Below, piece by piece: positions 39,045 to 46,739 of a DNA stretch of 47,204 nt. Every line of letters begins with the position of its first letter. Positions within the stretch are counted from its first letter, which is position 1. A program made the translations under genes and the position numbers. The stretch comes from an uncultured Oscillospiraceae bacterium (GTDB lineage Bacteria > Bacillota > Clostridia > Oscillospirales > Oscillospiraceae): contig CANRIW010000014.1 of the NCBI GenBank assembly GCA_947630785.1, positions 1 to 47,204 on the forward strand. The letters are read 5' to 3'. The notes under the pieces were generated by a model, which was not told the DNA's origin, searched no databases, and was given only the letters and a program-made list of their open reading frames with translations.

Positions 39045-39980
39045 TCAGTTGATGTCGGTGGAGATGGTTCTGCCTGTCTCCCGAACCACCTGACGCAGTA
39101 TCTCCAGATGGGGGCTGTCATTGCCGCGCCGCCAGCACATTAGCCCCCGAAAGGGAATCCCGCTGTCGTTTTCCTTCTCCAGCCTGACGAATTTGAGCCC
39201 GGGCAGGGCAAAACGCTTGACATGATTGGGCAGGATACCGACTCCCTCGTTGCAGGTCAACAGGGTCATGAGACCTATGATATCGTTGACCACATCGGTT
39301 TCCTCCAAATGGGCTTTGCGGTCCATATCCATTTGAAGGAGCAGGGGACCGGGGTCAGAGGCGCTGTACGTTCTGAAGTCGGCCAGGGCCTTGTAGAAGA
39401 GGCATCGCTCCCCAGCGATATCTTCCAATCGGAGGGAATCCTGCTGGGCCAGAGGGTGGTCCGGATCCATGGCAACATAGTAGTCGTCCTGGAAAAACTG
39501 CTCCACTTCACATTGGATCAGAGATTCAGTCCTCCAGTGCATAATAAGGGCCAAATCCAGATTTCCTTCGTTGATCTCGGAGATGAGATGGGTTTGATTA
39601 TGGGGTTCCAGCACCAGTTCTATCTCGGGGTGCTCCTCCCGCATACGCTTTGCCACGATAGGCATGATGCCGGTGCACATCGGGGGAAGAAAACCGAGCC
39701 GCAGCCGGACACTGCTGTTTTCAGCGACAATCCTGGCCCGCCGGACCGCGTAATCATAACTGCGCACGATGTTTTCTGCGTAAAGAGCGAACTCCCGACC
39801 GGCAGCGGTGATAGTGATGGCCTGTTTGCTTCGGTTAAACAGCGGTGTGCCCACTTCATGCTCCAGGGCGGCTATGATCCTGCTGAGGGTGGGCTGTGAC
39901 ACATTCATAGCCGAAGCGGCCTTGGTAAAATTGAGCTGCTCTGCCAACATGAGAAAGCATTTCAAAGAAAACTGGTCCAT
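39045..39980 (-). CDS. LysR-family regulator next to the flavoprotein-TRAP operon
   Basis: 311 residues from ATG 39980 after AGGAGG. The helix-turn-helix is residues ~16-40 (NFTKAASAMNVSQPTLSRIIA), the linker helix follows, and the effector domain begins near RLRLGFLPP. It is upstream of, and in the same direction as, the ferredoxin operon, separated by its own terminator. The palindrome at 38915-38931 makes it the obvious candidate activator of that operon, probably in answer to the transported acid. Confidence 0.93.
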   Translation of the reverse strand: MDQFSLKCFLMLAEQLNFTKAASAMNVSQPTLSRIIAALEHEVGTPLFNRSKQAITITAAGREFALYAENIVRSYDYAVRRARIVAENSSVRLRLGFLPPMCTGIMPIVAKRMREEHPEIELVLEPHNQTHLISEINEGNLDLALIMHWRTESLIQCEVEQFFQDDYYVAMDPDHPLAQQDSLRLEDIAGERCLFYKALADFRTYSASDPGPLLLQMDMDRKAHLEETDVVNDIIGLMTLLTCNEGVGILPNHVKRFALPGLKFVRLEKENDSGIPFRGLMCWRRGNDSPHLEILRQVVRETGRTISTDIN

Positions 39981-40108
39981 AGTTCCTCCTATCATCAGAC
40001 ATCTTCCACTGATAACTCCAACAGAGCGGATTTGCGCAACGCTCTAACTGCGGAAACAGCCGGCGATGCTTGCCGGAATGAAGGCAAAACACAGTTCATT
40101 ATTACAAT

Positions 40109-40137
40109 AAAATACTATTTTTTGTAGTGAAAGTCAA
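40109..40137 (-). promoter_or_regulatory. promoter of the LysR gene
   Basis: Minus strand TTGACT (40132-40137), 17-bp spacer, TATTTT (40109-40114), leaving a 120-nt leader. Confidence 0.6.
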
Positions 40138-40179
40138 TACATCTTTCCTTGCAAACAGTTTTGAACGCAGGAATATCTA

Positions 40180-40208
40180 TCGACGAAAGAGATCTGTTAT
40201 GCTATAAT
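40180..40208 (+). promoter_or_regulatory. promoter of the GTPase-NYN gene
   Basis: TCGACG (40180-40185), 17-bp spacer, TATAAT (40203-40208), 34 bp before the ATG. The short leader has no room for the attenuator typical of tet(M). Confidence 0.55.
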
Positions 40209-40242
40209 AGCGGCAGTATGACAGATGTGAGGGGGTGAGGAA

Positions 40243-42834
40243 ATGGCCGGCGCCGGCGGGAACGGACGGAAGAAAAGACTTGCTGTAGGACTTTTGGCCC
40301 ATGTGGACTCGGGCAAGACCACCCTCACCGAGGCCATGCTGTACCGGGCGGGCAGCGTGCGGAAGCTGGGAAGAGTGGACCACGGGGACGCCTTTCTGGA
40401 CACCGACGCGCTGGAGCGGGAGCGGGGCATCACCATCTTCTCCAAGCAGGCCATCCTGCGGCGGGGGGAGCTGGAATTGACCCTGCTGGACACCCCCGGC
40501 CACGTGGACTTCTCCGCCGAGATGGAGCGCACCTTGCAAGTGCTGGACTACGCCGTGCTGCTGGTGAGCGCCGCCGACGGCGTCCAGGGCCACACGGAAA
40601 CGCTGTGGCGGCTGCTGGCCCGCCACGGGGTGCCCACCCTCCTGTTCGTCAACAAGATGGACCAGCCGGACACCGACGAAAACGCCCTCATGGAGCAGCT
40701 TCGGGCGCGGCTGTCCGGCGACTGCGTGGACTTCTCCGGCCCCTGGGAGGACGCACTGGAGCACGCGGCCCTCTGCGACGAGGGGCTGATGGAGCGCTAT
40801 CTGGATACGGGGGCCCTGTCCGACTTCGATCTGGCCGCCCTCATTGCCCGGAGAGAGCTGTTCCCGGTGTTCTTCGGCTCCGCCCTGAAGGTGGAGGGGG
40901 TGGACGCTCTGCTGGACGGGTTGGAGCGGTTCACCCTGGAGCCCGACTGGCCCTCCGACTTTGCCGCCCGGGTGTTCAAGATCACACGGGACGAGAAGGG
41001 GGAGCGGCTCACCTGGATGAAGGTCACCGGCGGGTCTCTCAAAGTCCGGGAGGCCCTCCGGACGGAGGACTGGGAGGAGAAAGTCACCCAAATTCGGCTC
41101 TACTCCGGCGTCAAATTCATCCCCGCGGACGAGGCCCCGGCGGGCACCGTCTGCGCCGCCACCGGCCTTAGCCAGACCAGAGCGGGGCAGGGGCTGGGCG
41201 CCGAGGAGGACTGGGAGGGCCCCGAGCTGGAGCCAGTGCTCACCTGGCAGGTGCTGCCCCCGGAGGGCATGGACGTCCACACCCTGCTCGCCCAACTCCG
41301 CGTCCTGGAGGAGGAGGACCCCCAGCTCCGGGTGGAGTGGAAGGAGGAACTGGGGGAGATCCACGTCCGGCTCATGGGCGAGGTGCAGCTTGAAATTCTC
41401 TCCCGGGTGATGGCCCAGCGGTTCGGCACGGAGGTCACCTTCGGGCCGGGGAGCATCATCTACCTGGAGACCATCGCCGCCCCGGTGGAGGGGGTGGGCC
41501 ACTTCGAGCCCCTGCGCCACTACGCCGAGGTCCACCTGCTGCTGGAGCCCCTGGAGCGGGGGGCGGGGTTACAGATCGCCACCGCCTGCCCGGAGGACGT
41601 GCTCAGCGGCCACTGGCAGAGATTGATTTTGACCCATCTCATCGAGAAAACGCACCTGGGGGTGCTCACCGGCTCCCCCATCACCGATATGAAGCTGACG
41701 CTCCTCACCGGGCGGGCCCACCTGAAACACACCGAGGGGGGCGACTTCCGCCAGGCCACCTACCGGGCGGTGCGGCAGGGGCTCATGTGCGCCGAGAGCG
41801 TCCTGTTGGAGCCCTGGTACTCCTTCCGGCTGGAACTGCCGGCGAACTGCCTGGGCCGGGCCATGACCGACCTCCAGCGGATGGGGGGTACTATGGACCC
41901 GCCGGAGTCGTCGGGGGAGACCGCCGTCCTCACCGGGGCGGTGCCGGTGTCCGAGTTCGGCGGCTACTGGACCGAGGTGGCCGCCTACACCGCCGGCCGG
42001 GGAAAGCTGTCCTGCGCGGTGGACGGCTACCGGCCCTGCCACAACCAGGAGGAAGTCGTTGCCTCCATCGCCTACGACCCGGAGGCCGACCTGGCCAATC
42101 CGCCCGGCTCGGTGTTCTGCGCCCACGGGGCGGGGTACAACGTGCCCTGGGACGAGGTGAAGGGCCACGCCCACCTGGACTCCGGCTGGCGGGCCGAGGC
42201 GGGACAGATCGCGGACGAGCCTCCGTCCCCGCCCCGGCGGATGAGTTATGAGTCCCAGCGGGCCCTGGACAAGGAGCTGGAGGCCATCTTCGCCAAGGTG
42301 TACGGCCCGGTGAAGCCCAGGGCCTTCCGGCCCGCCCCCAAACTGTCCGCTCCCAAAAAAGAGCGGCCCTGGAAGGGCCTCAAGCTCCGGGACGGGGAGG
42401 ACTATCTGCTGGTGGACGGCTACAACATCATCCACGCCTGGGACGAGCTGCGGAAGCTGTCCCAGACCGACCTGGACGGGGCCCGCCAGCGGCTGGTGGA
42501 CCGGCTGAAAAACTACCAGGGTTGGAAGCGGATCAACGTCATCGTGGTATTCGACGCCTACAAGGTCAAAAACAACCCCGGCTCGGTGGAGCGGGACGGG
42601 GAGGTGTCCGTGGTCTACACCAGGGAGGCGGAGACGGCGGATATGTATATCGAGAAGGTCACCTACGCCCTTGGAAAGGAGAAAAAGGACCACCGGGTAC
42701 GGGTAGCCACCTCCGACGGGCTGGAACAGCTCATCATCCTGGGCCACGGGGCGGTGCGGGTGCCCGCCGCCGAGCTGGAGTTCGAGTTGAAACAGGTGGA
42801 GGAGGAGATCCGCCGGACCATTGGCGGAACGTGA
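40243..42834 (+). CDS. TetM/EF-G-like translational GTPase fused to a YacP/Rae1-like NYN domain
   Basis: 863 residues from ATG 40243 with GGGGGTGAGG upstream. Residues ~10-640 have the layout of ribosomal protection proteins: G1 AHVDSGKT (19-26), G2 RERGIT (~60), G3 DTPGH (83-87), G4 NKMD (137-140), then domains II-V (GEVQLEILSRVMAQRF, VPVSEFGGYWTEV). A charged linker (~670-718) leads to a C-terminal NYN domain from ~720: DYLLVDGYNIIHAW, VVFDAYKVKNN, ETADMYIEKV, and VATSDGLEQ, with the four Asp positions of YacP/Rae1. Rae1 is known to cut mRNA in the ribosomal A site. The fusion suggests a ribosome-targeted factor that acts on stalled mRNA. Tetracycline resistance is not implied. Confidence 0.88.
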   Translation: MAGAGGNGRKKRLAVGLLAHVDSGKTTLTEAMLYRAGSVRKLGRVDHGDAFLDTDALERERGITIFSKQAILRRGELELTLLDTPGHVDFSAEMERTLQVLDYAVLLVSAADGVQGHTETLWRLLARHGVPTLLFVNKMDQPDTDENALMEQLRARLSGDCVDFSGPWEDALEHAALCDEGLMERYLDTGALSDFDLAALIARRELFPVFFGSALKVEGVDALLDGLERFTLEPDWPSDFAARVFKITRDEKGERLTWMKVTGGSLKVREALRTEDWEEKVTQIRLYSGVKFIPADEAPAGTVCAATGLSQTRAGQGLGAEEDWEGPELEPVLTWQVLPPEGMDVHTLLAQLRVLEEEDPQLRVEWKEELGEIHVRLMGEVQLEILSRVMAQRFGTEVTFGPGSIIYLETIAAPVEGVGHFEPLRHYAEVHLLLEPLERGAGLQIATACPEDVLSGHWQRLILTHLIEKTHLGVLTGSPITDMKLTLLTGRAHLKHTEGGDFRQATYRAVRQGLMCAESVLLEPWYSFRLELPANCLGRAMTDLQRMGGTMDPPESSGETAVLTGAVPVSEFGGYWTEVAAYTAGRGKLSCAVDGYRPCHNQEEVVASIAYDPEADLANPPGSVFCAHGAGYNVPWDEVKGHAHLDSGWRAEAGQIADEPPSPPRRMSYESQRALDKELEAIFAKVYGPVKPRAFRPAPKLSAPKKERPWKGLKLRDGEDYLLVDGYNIIHAWDELRKLSQTDLDGARQRLVDRLKNYQGWKRINVIVVFDAYKVKNNPGSVERDGEVSVVYTREAETADMYIEKVTYALGKEKKDHRVRVATSDGLEQLIILGHGAVRVPAAELEFELKQVEEEIRRTIGGT

Positions 42835-42870
42835 GCGGCGGAGATCAATCGGGATTTAGTGGAGGTAATT

Positions 42871-43503
42871 ATGGCTTTTGATTTTAAGAAAGAGTATAAA
42901 GAATATTATTTGCCGAAAAACAAACCAGAAATTGTAAACGTACCGGAGGCAAATTATATTGCGGTCAGAGGGAAAGGCGACCCAAACGAGGCCGGCGGCG
43001 CGTATCAGAAGGCAATCAGTGTGTTATATGCGGTTGCGTACACCTTGAAAATGAGTTATAAAACAGATTACAAAATCGAGGGCTTTTTTGAATATGTCGT
43101 ACCGCCGCTTGAGGGCTTTTGGTGGCAAAATCATGAGGGAGATATCAATTATACAGATAAGTCCTCATTCAATTGGATTTCTGTCATTCGATTGCCTGAT
43201 TTCGTAACGAAAAAGGATTTTGAATGGGCGGTCGAAACGGCGACTAAAAAGAAAAAGCTGGATTGTTCGTCAGTGGAGTTTATGACCATCGACGAGGGGC
43301 TGTGTGTTCAAATCATGCACTTGGGGCCTTTCGATGACGAGCCCGCCACAGTCGCTTTGATGGATGAATATTTGGCTGAAAACGGATATGTGAATGATAT
43401 AACGGCTGCAAGATTGCACCATGAGATCTATATGTCAGACGCGAGGAAGGTTGCCCCTGAAAAATGGAAAACCGTGATTCGGCATCCGATTAAAAAGATA
43501 TAA
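42871..43503 (+). CDS. GyrI-like small-molecule-binding domain protein
   Basis: 210 residues from ATG 42871, with GGAGGT upstream. The sequence FKKEYKEYYLPKNKPEIVNVPEANYIAVRGKGDPN and later GLCVQIMHLGPFDDEP fit the clostridial GyrI-like/SHS2 family (the binding half of multidrug regulators) that stands alone without a DNA-binding domain. EGFFEYVVPPLEGFWW supplies the aromatic residues that usually line the ligand pocket. Base composition is clearly lower in GC than in the genes on both sides, with AT-rich codons, a sign of recent arrival. It follows the GTPase by 36 bp and may be read from the same transcript. Molecular function unknown. Confidence 0.8.
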   Translation: MAFDFKKEYKEYYLPKNKPEIVNVPEANYIAVRGKGDPNEAGGAYQKAISVLYAVAYTLKMSYKTDYKIEGFFEYVVPPLEGFWWQNHEGDINYTDKSSFNWISVIRLPDFVTKKDFEWAVETATKKKKLDCSSVEFMTIDEGLCVQIMHLGPFDDEPATVALMDEYLAENGYVNDITAARLHHEIYMSDARKVAPEKWKTVIRHPIKKI

Positions 43504-43556
43504 GTAAGTTCCCGTTTGCCTGCCTGAGCGAACCATCGCCGCATTTTCCCCGCATA

Positions 43557-43593
43557 AAAACCTCCCCGGAACCTGTTGGTCCGGGGAGGTTTT
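43557..43593. terminator. bidirectional terminator
   Basis: AAAACCTCCCCGGA (43557-43570) pairs with 43580-43593, 14 bp, around a 9-nt loop; T-rich and A-rich flanks make it work in both directions between convergent genes. Confidence 0.85.
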
Positions 43594-43626
43594 CCATATT
43601 CATAGCGACAGCACGAACTGCCAGCC

Positions 43627-44271
43627 CTATACGCGCCGGAGCGCCAGCGAGCTTTTGACGATCATATACACCGAGACGCCCGCGATGACCAGAAACGCCC
43701 CGCCGCCGACCCATTTTCCCATGGCGGCCCGGAATGCATTATCGTCGCCAAAGGCAGAGATCAGGGCGGATTGCAGGGAGTAGACTGAGATGACAGCCGC
43801 CGCCAGTTTGAGGGCCTTGCTGGCCGAGAGAACGGGATCGTCGTATCTGCGGCAGACGATGACGTTCCGCACGGCGCTGATGACGGCGTAGAAGGTGTAG
43901 GCGGCCACCCCATAGATCAGGTAGCCGGGATAGGCGATGATATGGCCGGAGTAGACGGTCATGCAGAAGATGCCGAAGAGGGCGACGGTCAGAAGCAGCA
44001 TCAGGACGGCGGTGAGACGGTAGCGCTTCCATTTGTCCGCCCGGTCGCCCTGCCGGTAGCCGCGGGCCAGGGTGAACCGGAGCAGGCTCAGCATGATGTA
44101 GTAGAACGCCAGCGTACCCAGCCAGGGGGAGTGGAGCATCGCCCCGCCCACAGCATTGAGGCAGGCGTAGCCGCAACTGACCGCGAGACCGACGTACAGG
44201 GTAGCCCTGTCCCGGACGCGGGCGTCCTTCCGGAGCGCGGCGGCGGCCTCTTTCAGCCCCTCGCCCATCAT
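43627..44271 (-). CDS. multi-pass membrane protein of unknown function
   Basis: 214 residues from ATG 44271, whose ATGA overlaps the stop of the TetR gene. The upstream in-frame ATG at 44397 lies inside the TetR gene and has no ribosome site. About six hydrophobic segments are visible, with charged loops RGYRQGDRADKWKRYR and CRRYDDPVLSASKALK. I recognise no family. Coupling to the TetR gene suggests that the regulator controls it. Confidence 0.75.
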   Translation of the reverse strand: MMGEGLKEAAAALRKDARVRDRATLYVGLAVSCGYACLNAVGGAMLHSPWLGTLAFYYIMLSLLRFTLARGYRQGDRADKWKRYRLTAVLMLLLTVALFGIFCMTVYSGHIIAYPGYLIYGVAAYTFYAVISAVRNVIVCRRYDDPVLSASKALKLAAAVISVYSLQSALISAFGDDNAFRAAMGKWVGGGAFLVIAGVSVYMIVKSSLALRRV

Positions 44272-44903
44272 GTGGGCTGTTCCTCCGTTTGCGCGGTAAA
44301 ACGGGACAGCTGGGTCTCCGCCCCGCCGGGCAGGATACACCGCATACAGAGGCCGATGATTCGGTCCACGGGCATACGGCAGTCGTCCTTGATCCACTCC
44401 GCGACGATGGCCATGATGCCCGAGAGATAGAAGCGGATGATATAGGGCTTGTCCTCCTCGCGGAAGCGGAACCGGCCCAGCACCGGGGAGAAGATGCGCT
44501 GAAACAGCGAGTTGAAGGTGTTTTCCATGTTCAGCGCCGCCGGATGGGACAGCACCACCTTCATCAGCCGCCGGTTCTCCTTTACGAACTCAAAATAGGG
44601 CCGTAAATAGTCCGGTGTGATGAAGATCAGCTCCTTCAGGTCCGCCGACGACAGCCGTTTGGACATATCCGCGTACTCCTTGCCGTACCGGTCAAAGCAC
44701 TTCCGGTTGGCGTACGCGGCGCACTCGTTCAGCAGATCGGCCGTTGTCTCATAGTGCAGATAGAAGGTGGAGCGGTTGACCCCGGCCTTTTCACAGATCT
44801 CTTTGACCGTGATGTATTCAAAGCTCTTTTTTTCCAGCAGCTCGATCAGGGCCTCGTCCATTCGGACGGCGGTGTTGAAGTATCTGCTCTCCGATCGGTT
44901 CAA
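44268..44903 (-). CDS. TetR family regulator
   Basis: 211 residues from TTG 44903, since GGGGG lies at about the right distance and the first ATG (44861) would cut into helix 1 of the DNA-binding domain. YITVKEICEKAGVNRSTFYLHY (residues ~30-51) is the TetR helix-turn-helix; the C-terminal half is of the TetR_C_7-like clostridial type. It lies in the middle of a three-gene operon with membrane proteins on either side and probably represses it. Confidence 0.88.
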   Translation of the reverse strand: MNRSESRYFNTAVRMDEALIELLEKKSFEYITVKEICEKAGVNRSTFYLHYETTADLLNECAAYANRKCFDRYGKEYADMSKRLSSADLKELIFITPDYLRPYFEFVKENRRLMKVVLSHPAALNMENTFNSLFQRIFSPVLGRFRFREEDKPYIIRFYLSGIMAIVAEWIKDDCRMPVDRIIGLCMRCILPGGAETQLSRFTAQTEEQPT

Positions 44904-44933
44904 CCGCTCTGCCCCCTTTCGCCCCCGCGGGCC

Positions 44934-45293
44934 TTACTCTTCGCCGCCGGTGATCTCCCCGGCCAGACGGATGATGTCACCAGCGTACTTGTCCTTGCTC
45001 CGCTGCAAAAGCCGCCGGTAGATGGGGTAGTTCACCCCCATGCCCACAAAGCCAACGACGCCGGTCACGACGCCCAGCGCCATAAAGGCGGCGCCCCCGC
45101 CGCCGATGACGTTCATGGCCAGGCACATGCCGGTGCCGGCCAGCAGGGTGCAGACGGCCCCGAAGATCCAGGCAAACAGCCTGGCCGGCAGCTTTGCCCT
45201 CCGGTCCAGTTTTTTCAGGGCCACGACTTTGGAAGCGCTCTTTTTGGAGTACTCGTTGGCGATGGCCTCGGCGTAGATCTTGTCGGTGTTCAT
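44934..45293 (-). CDS. small membrane protein with two helices
   Basis: 119 residues from ATG 45293 with AAAAGGAGG upstream. Residues ~1-37 are charged and helical, ~38-62 (LFAWIFGAVCTLLAGTGMCLAM) and ~68-90 (AFMALGVVTGVVGFVGMG) are membrane segments, and a charged tail follows. Similar short proteins head TetR operons in Clostridia, but I know no function. It is 30 bp upstream of the TetR gene. Confidence 0.75.
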   Translation of the reverse strand: MNTDKIYAEAIANEYSKKSASKVVALKKLDRRAKLPARLFAWIFGAVCTLLAGTGMCLAMNVIGGGGAAFMALGVVTGVVGFVGMGVNYPIYRRLLQRSKDKYAGDIIRLAGEITGGEE

Positions 45294-45384
45294 GGATATT
45301 ACCTCCTTTTGTTTTGGCAATATCAGAATACCGGGGTTTTTGAAAAAAGGGAACGACACGGGGGCCTTTTTGTGTTGGATTATG

Positions 45385-45422
45385 AAAAAACGGGGAGGCG
45401 TTTAACGGGAAACGCCTCCCCG
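45385..45422 (-). terminator. terminator of the DUF815 gene
   Basis: 13-bp perfect stem CGGGGAGGCGTTT (45391-45403) with 45410-45422, 6-nt loop, then TTTTTT on the minus strand (45385-45390). Confidence 0.9.
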
Positions 45423-45436
45423 GCGGTCTCTTGTCA

Positions 45437-46624
45437 TTACAGCGACAATATGAACTGCCTTGCGGTCCTGGGGGTCCTTGAGCCGCCCCGGCGCTCCCAT
45501 GTAACGGCCCGCTCGTGGAGCTCCTCCGGGGGCATGTCGATTCCGGCGCGGCGGGCCAGGTAGTCCACCATGTCCAGGTACTCCTGTTTGGTGAGCCCCT
45601 GGAACAGCACCCGGAGGCCGAACCGGTCGGCCAGGGAGGTCTTCTCCTGGATGGTCTCGGACCGGTCAATCTCGTCCCCCGCCCGCTCGGAGATGGTCTG
45701 GCGCACCAGATGGCGGCGGTTGGAGGTGGCGTAGACCGCCACGTTTTGGGGCCGGCGCTCCAGCCCGCCCTCCAGGATGGTCTTGAGGACGGAGTAGGTG
45801 GCGTCGTCCCGGTCGAAGGTCAGATCGTCGATGAAGATGATGAACTTTTGGGGCCTGCCCTCCAGCTGGCGGATGAGGGCGGGCAGGCCGCCCAGGTTCT
45901 CCTTGTCCGCCTCAATGATGCGCAGGTCCTCCATGCCCTCCAGGGTCAGCAGGTTCTTCACCGTGGCGGACTTGCCGGTGCCGCTCTCCCCGTAGAGCAG
46001 CACGTTGTTCACATACTGCCCCGCCAGCAGCCGCTTGGTGTTGCGGATGACCTGGTCCCGCTGGCTCTGGTAGCCCAGCAGGTCGTCCGCGCCGGGGCAG
46101 TCAGGATGGAGCACCGGGATGAGCTCCCCTTCCTCCCACACAAAGGCCCGATGGGTGAAGATGCCCGCGCCTCTCCGGTAGAGGGCGGTGTAGTCCTCAA
46201 AGCTCAGGCGGCGGCCCACCCGCCACCGGGGCAGGGCGGTGAGGGCACCCTGATAGTCGCTGTCCAGCAGTTCGGTGAGCCGGGCGATCCACTTGTCACA
46301 GTCCACGTTGGCCAGCAGATCGAAGGTGGAGACGTCCCGCCGGGCGGCCTGTTCCAACGCCGGGTCCCTGGCCTCCCGCTCCGCCAGCCGGGGATAGGGC
46401 CCCGCCGAGCGGACCAGGGCGCCGTCCAGCCAGGCGCCCAATCCATCGAAGCCCTCGGCGTGGAGGCGGTAAAACAGATCGGTATAGGCCTCCAGTCCGC
46501 CCAGCCCGTCCCCGTACACAGCGCAGGAGGTCAGCCGCAGGGCGGCCTCCATCACCGGGGTGTCCAGGATGTCCTTATAGGCGCTCACGCCCCGGAGAGA
46601 GGCCAGCAGCGTTTTCCAGTTCAT
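45437..46624 (-). CDS. DUF815 AAA+ ATPase
   Basis: 395 residues from ATG 46624 with GAGGTGA upstream. The AAA+ domain (~residues 180-395) shows Walker A YGESGTGKSA (near 218), Walker B FIIFIDDLTF, a sensor-1 type VYATSNRRHLV, and a C-terminal lid. The sequence DLLGYQSQRDQVIRNT before it and TGKSATVKNLL after it are typical of the DUF815 family (PF05673). The N-terminal ~170 residues are helical and less conserved. The cell role of DUF815 proteins is not established. A single gene with its own terminator. Confidence 0.9.
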   Translation of the reverse strand: MNWKTLLASLRGVSAYKDILDTPVMEAALRLTSCAVYGDGLGGLEAYTDLFYRLHAEGFDGLGAWLDGALVRSAGPYPRLAEREARDPALEQAARRDVSTFDLLANVDCDKWIARLTELLDSDYQGALTALPRWRVGRRLSFEDYTALYRRGAGIFTHRAFVWEEGELIPVLHPDCPGADDLLGYQSQRDQVIRNTKRLLAGQYVNNVLLYGESGTGKSATVKNLLTLEGMEDLRIIEADKENLGGLPALIRQLEGRPQKFIIFIDDLTFDRDDATYSVLKTILEGGLERRPQNVAVYATSNRRHLVRQTISERAGDEIDRSETIQEKTSLADRFGLRVLFQGLTKQEYLDMVDYLARRAGIDMPPEELHERAVTWERRGGSRTPRTARQFILSL

Positions 46625-46739
46625 GACGATCACCTCGTTTTGCGGATGAGGCTGTTGTACCAGCGACCGCTCTTTTTATCGCATAGGGTGTGTTCTGCCA
46701 TAGGCTTTGGACAGCGGAAGCCCTTTGCGCGGCAGAGGA

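Noticed and set aside
40243-42834. Tetracycline resistance gene of the tet(M)/tet(W) type
   Set aside because: The GTPase part is related but the protein carries a 140-residue NYN domain, lacks the tet leader attenuator and has chromosomal composition. Resistance should not be claimed.
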